Origin: CAYVSF01 sp046482855
Lineage (GTDB): Bacteria > Bacteroidota > Bacteroidia > Bacteroidales > UBA12077
Length of the DNA stretch: 5,849 nucleotides
Assembly (NCBI GenBank): GCA_046482855.1
Contig: JAWOEH010000052.1
Coordinates: forward strand, 1 to 5,849
Direction of reading: 5' to 3'
This document shows positions 4,137 to 5,849 of this stretch, in pieces. A model generated the notes under the pieces. It was not told where the DNA came from, did not search any database, and saw nothing but the letters and a program-made list of their open reading frames with translations. A program made the position numbers and the translations under genes. The first letter of the stretch is position 1, and every line of letters starts with the position of its first letter.

Positions 4137-5849
4137 ATGCTTCGGTTTATGCCTCTAAACGCTACTGTACTCAAAGCGTCTGCTCTTGTTTTAATTACTT
4201 TTTTACTCGGAGTTCATCTGGCTGCAGGTCAAAATGTGCTTGCTGTTGAGGGAAATTTTGAAGTGCGCAACGGAACTTCCAATGATGCAAAAATTGTCCT
4301 CCTTGAAAATGGGAAGCAGATTGATACCTATAACTTTGATCGTTCAGGCAAGTTTGAGGTGATTCTTGATATTGGAAAAGCGTACATCTTATCTTTTCGT
4401 AAAGAAGGTTATGTAGAAAAGGACATTAGTATTGATACGCGTGTACCTCAAGATTTCAAGGATAAGGAGTTTGTCCCTATTCGCTTTACAGTAGAACTCT
4501 TTAAAAGCTATGATAATGTTAATACCATGGTTTTTGACCAACCCGTGGGGCAAATCAAATTTTATGAGCAGGTGGGTGATTTTGATTACGATGTGGATTA
4601 CAGCATGAGTGTTCGTAATAAAATTGCAAAGGCGGAAGAGGAACTTGAAAAAGCCCATGAAAATTGGGAGGAAGAGCAAAAGGAGCAAGAGAAGCTGGAG
4701 AAAAAACAAGCCGAGGAGCGCAGAAAAGCTGCAGAAGAAGCTGAACGGGTTAAGAAAATTGAAGAACAGAAAAGACTAGCTGAGGAGCGAAGGAAAGCCG
4801 AAGAAGAGAAAAAGCGGCAAGAGGAACTTAGGAAAGAGGAACTCCGAAAGAAGGAGGAAGCGGAAGCCGAGCGTCGCAGGAAGGAGGAAGAGGCCAAAAA
4901 ACAAGCAGAACTCCTCAAACAGCAAGAACTTGCTGAACAGATGAAACGCGAAGCCGAGGAGCGAGCACGTAAAGCAGCAGAAGAGGCTGCACGCAAAAAA
5001 GCTGCCGAAGAAGCACGACAAAAAGCTCAGCGCGATTCTCTGGCTGCTGTGGAACGGGAACGTGCCCGACAGGACTCTTTACGCAAGGTTGCTGAACAGG
5101 CTCGTTTAAAAGCCCAGCAGGACAGTATCCATAAAGCAGAAGAGGAAAAAGCTCGCTTGGCAGAACAGGCACGCCTGGCTAAACTCGAAAAAGAGAAGCA
5201 AGAGGCTGAGCAACGAAGAAAGGAAGAAGAGGCTCGCAAACAAGCCGAGCTGCTGAAACAGCAGCAGAAAGAGGAGGAGATGAAGCGGTTGGCTGAAGAG
5301 CGTGCACGTAAAGATGCGGAAGAAGCCGCTAGGAAAAAAGCTGCTGAAGAAGCACGACAAAAAGCTCAGCGTGATTCTCTGGCCGCTGTGGAACGGGAAC
5401 GTGCCCGCCAGGACTCCTTACGCAAAGTTGCTGAACAGGCTCGTTTAAAAGCCCAACAGGATAGCATACGAAATGCAGAAGAGGAGAAGGCCCGACTAGC
5501 TGAGCAAGCACGTTTGGAAAAACAGCAAGCCGAGCAGGAGGAAGCCGAGAGACGTAGAAAAGCAGAGGAGGCTGCTCGTGAGGCCGAACGCATAAAACAA
5601 CAGCAACTTGCTGAACAAATGGCTAGTGAAGCTGAGGAACGTGCCCGCAAGGAAGCAGAACGGGCAGCTCGGGAAAAGGCTGCTGAAGAAGCTCGCCTGC
5701 AGGCACAGCGTGATTCAATAGCCGCTGTTGAGCAGGAAAAAGCTCAGCGTGATTCGATAGTAGAGGCCCAAAAACGCGCCCAACTAAAAGCTAAACAAGA
5801 TAGCATAAAGGGAGCTGAAGCTGAGCAAGCACGTTTGGCTCGGCAGGCC
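4137..5849 (+). CDS. Large secreted protein: regulatory-like beta domain plus long K/E/A/R-rich coiled coil with 113-residue repeats (3' end outside window)
   Basis: The frame is open from ATG 4137 to the right edge, giving 571 residues without a stop. A TAA at 4134-4136 makes ATG 4137 the first possible in-frame ATG; ATG 4149 is an in-frame alternative. Residues 1-31 form a signal peptide (hydrophobic ALVLITFLLGVHLAAG, cleavage near LAAG/Q), so the protein is exported. Residues about 37-125 resemble a carboxypeptidase-regulatory-like beta domain: VEGNFEVRNG, AKIVLLENGKQIDTYNFDRSGKFEVIL, YILSFRKEGYVEKDISI. A linker with FDQPVGQIKFY and DFDYDVDYS follows. From residue 162 onward the chain is almost entirely K, E, A, R, Q and L, with no Pro, Cys, Phe or Tyr, as in a long rigid helix or coiled coil. 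Three tandem units start at residues 250, 363 and 476. A periplasmic spacer, TolA-like or envelope-linking role is inferred from shape only; the C-terminal domain is unseen. Confidence 0.88.
   Translation, partial: MLRFMPLNATVLKASALVLITFLLGVHLAAGQNVLAVEGNFEVRNGTSNDAKIVLLENGKQIDTYNFDRSGKFEVILDIGKAYILSFRKEGYVEKDISIDTRVPQDFKDKEFVPIRFTVELFKSYDNVNTMVFDQPVGQIKFYEQVGDFDYDVDYSMSVRNKIAKAEEELEKAHENWEEEQKEQEKLEKKQAEERRKAAEEAERVKKIEEQKRLAEERRKAEEEKKRQEELRKEELRKKEEAEAERRRKEEEAKKQAELLKQQELAEQMKREAEERARKAAEEAARKKAAEEARQKAQRDSLAAVERERARQDSLRKVAEQARLKAQQDSIHKAEEEKARLAEQARLAKLEKEKQEAEQRRKEEEARKQAELLKQQQKEEEMKRLAEERARKDAEEAARKKAAEEARQKAQRDSLAAVERERARQDSLRKVAEQARLKAQQDSIRNAEEEKARLAEQARLEKQQAEQEEAERRRKAEEAAREAERIKQQQLAEQMASEAEERARKEAERAAREKAAEEARLQAQRDSIAAVEQEKAQRDSIVEAQKRAQLKAKQDSIKGAEAEQARLARQA
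4884..5849 (+). repeat. Tandem 339-bp (113-codon) coding repeat, 2.85 copies visible
   Basis: Units are 4884-5222, 5223-5561 and 5562-5849 (288 of 339 bases, cut by the window end). They align without a single insertion or deletion: the codons of the AEEAR block lie exactly 339 bases apart across all three. Units 1 and 2 share 97 of 113 residues by eye count, and unit 3 is more diverged. Each unit carries three (Q/R)DS(L/I) motifs at unit positions 51, 64 and 80. The sequence before 4884 ends in AERRRK, like the unit ends, hinting at an older decayed copy upstream. Confidence 0.9.

Noticed and set aside
4389..5650. Several overlapping minus-strand open frames rich in Ser, Phe, Leu and Cys
   Set aside because: They are antisense shadows of the plus-strand KEAR-rich gene: stop codons are rare opposite GAA/GAG/AAA/GCN codons, the repeats give near-copies of the same fake proteins, and none has a recognisable domain.
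4884..5849. CRISPR-like or mobile repeat array
   Set aside because: The 339-bp repeats are contiguous, coding and in one frame, with divergence at silent positions. There are no spacers, terminal inverted repeats or target duplications.
1..5849. A defence, toxin-antitoxin or phage system
   Set aside because: I looked for nuclease, helicase, methyltransferase, toxin or integrase motifs in the supported genes and found none. The gene set reads as folding, envelope and signalling functions.

Overview
The window looks like an ordinary chromosomal stretch from a member of the Bacteroidota, probably a free-living Cytophagales- or Flavobacteriia-like bacterium. Three things point that way. The candidate promoters fit the TTG / TAnnTTTG pattern typical of this phylum. 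The start codons lack Shine-Dalgarno sequences and sit behind A/T-rich leaders. The protein types (small outer-membrane beta-barrel, HDLKNP-type histidine kinase, regulatory-like beta domain joined to a KEAR-rich coiled coil) are common there. All recognisable genes lie on the + strand.

Layout: (1) The 3' end of a SlyD-like FKBP peptidyl-prolyl isomerase (1-268) is closed by a good rho-independent terminator (293-329). (2) A secreted outer-membrane beta-barrel protein (411-1052) is closed by a second strong terminator (1079-1113). (3) A 244-bp gap carries a consensus-like promoter and a short structured leader. It precedes a serine hydrolase of the class C beta-lactamase / penicillin-binding-protein-like family (1297-2637). 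(4) A 165-bp gap with a promoter and two TGATAACT repeats precedes a soluble sensor histidine kinase with an N-terminal cyclic-nucleotide-binding domain (2803-4035). (5) After 101 bp begins a large secreted protein (4137 to beyond the window end). It has a signal peptide, a regulatory-like beta domain and a very long K/E/A/R-rich helical region built from tandem 113-residue units.

The genes look mostly like separate transcription units: terminators close units 1 and 2, and promoters precede units 3 and 4. Only the kinase and the coiled-coil protein could share a transcript, because no convincing promoter or strong terminator separates them. No phosphorylation partner (response regulator) for the kinase is visible. 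No mobile element, CRISPR array, RNA gene or defence system is supported.

The most notable content is the last gene. It stays open to the window edge and carries at least 2.85 copies of an indel-free 339-bp repeat. Copies 1 and 2 share a 51-residue core that is identical in protein but differs at 16 silent bases.
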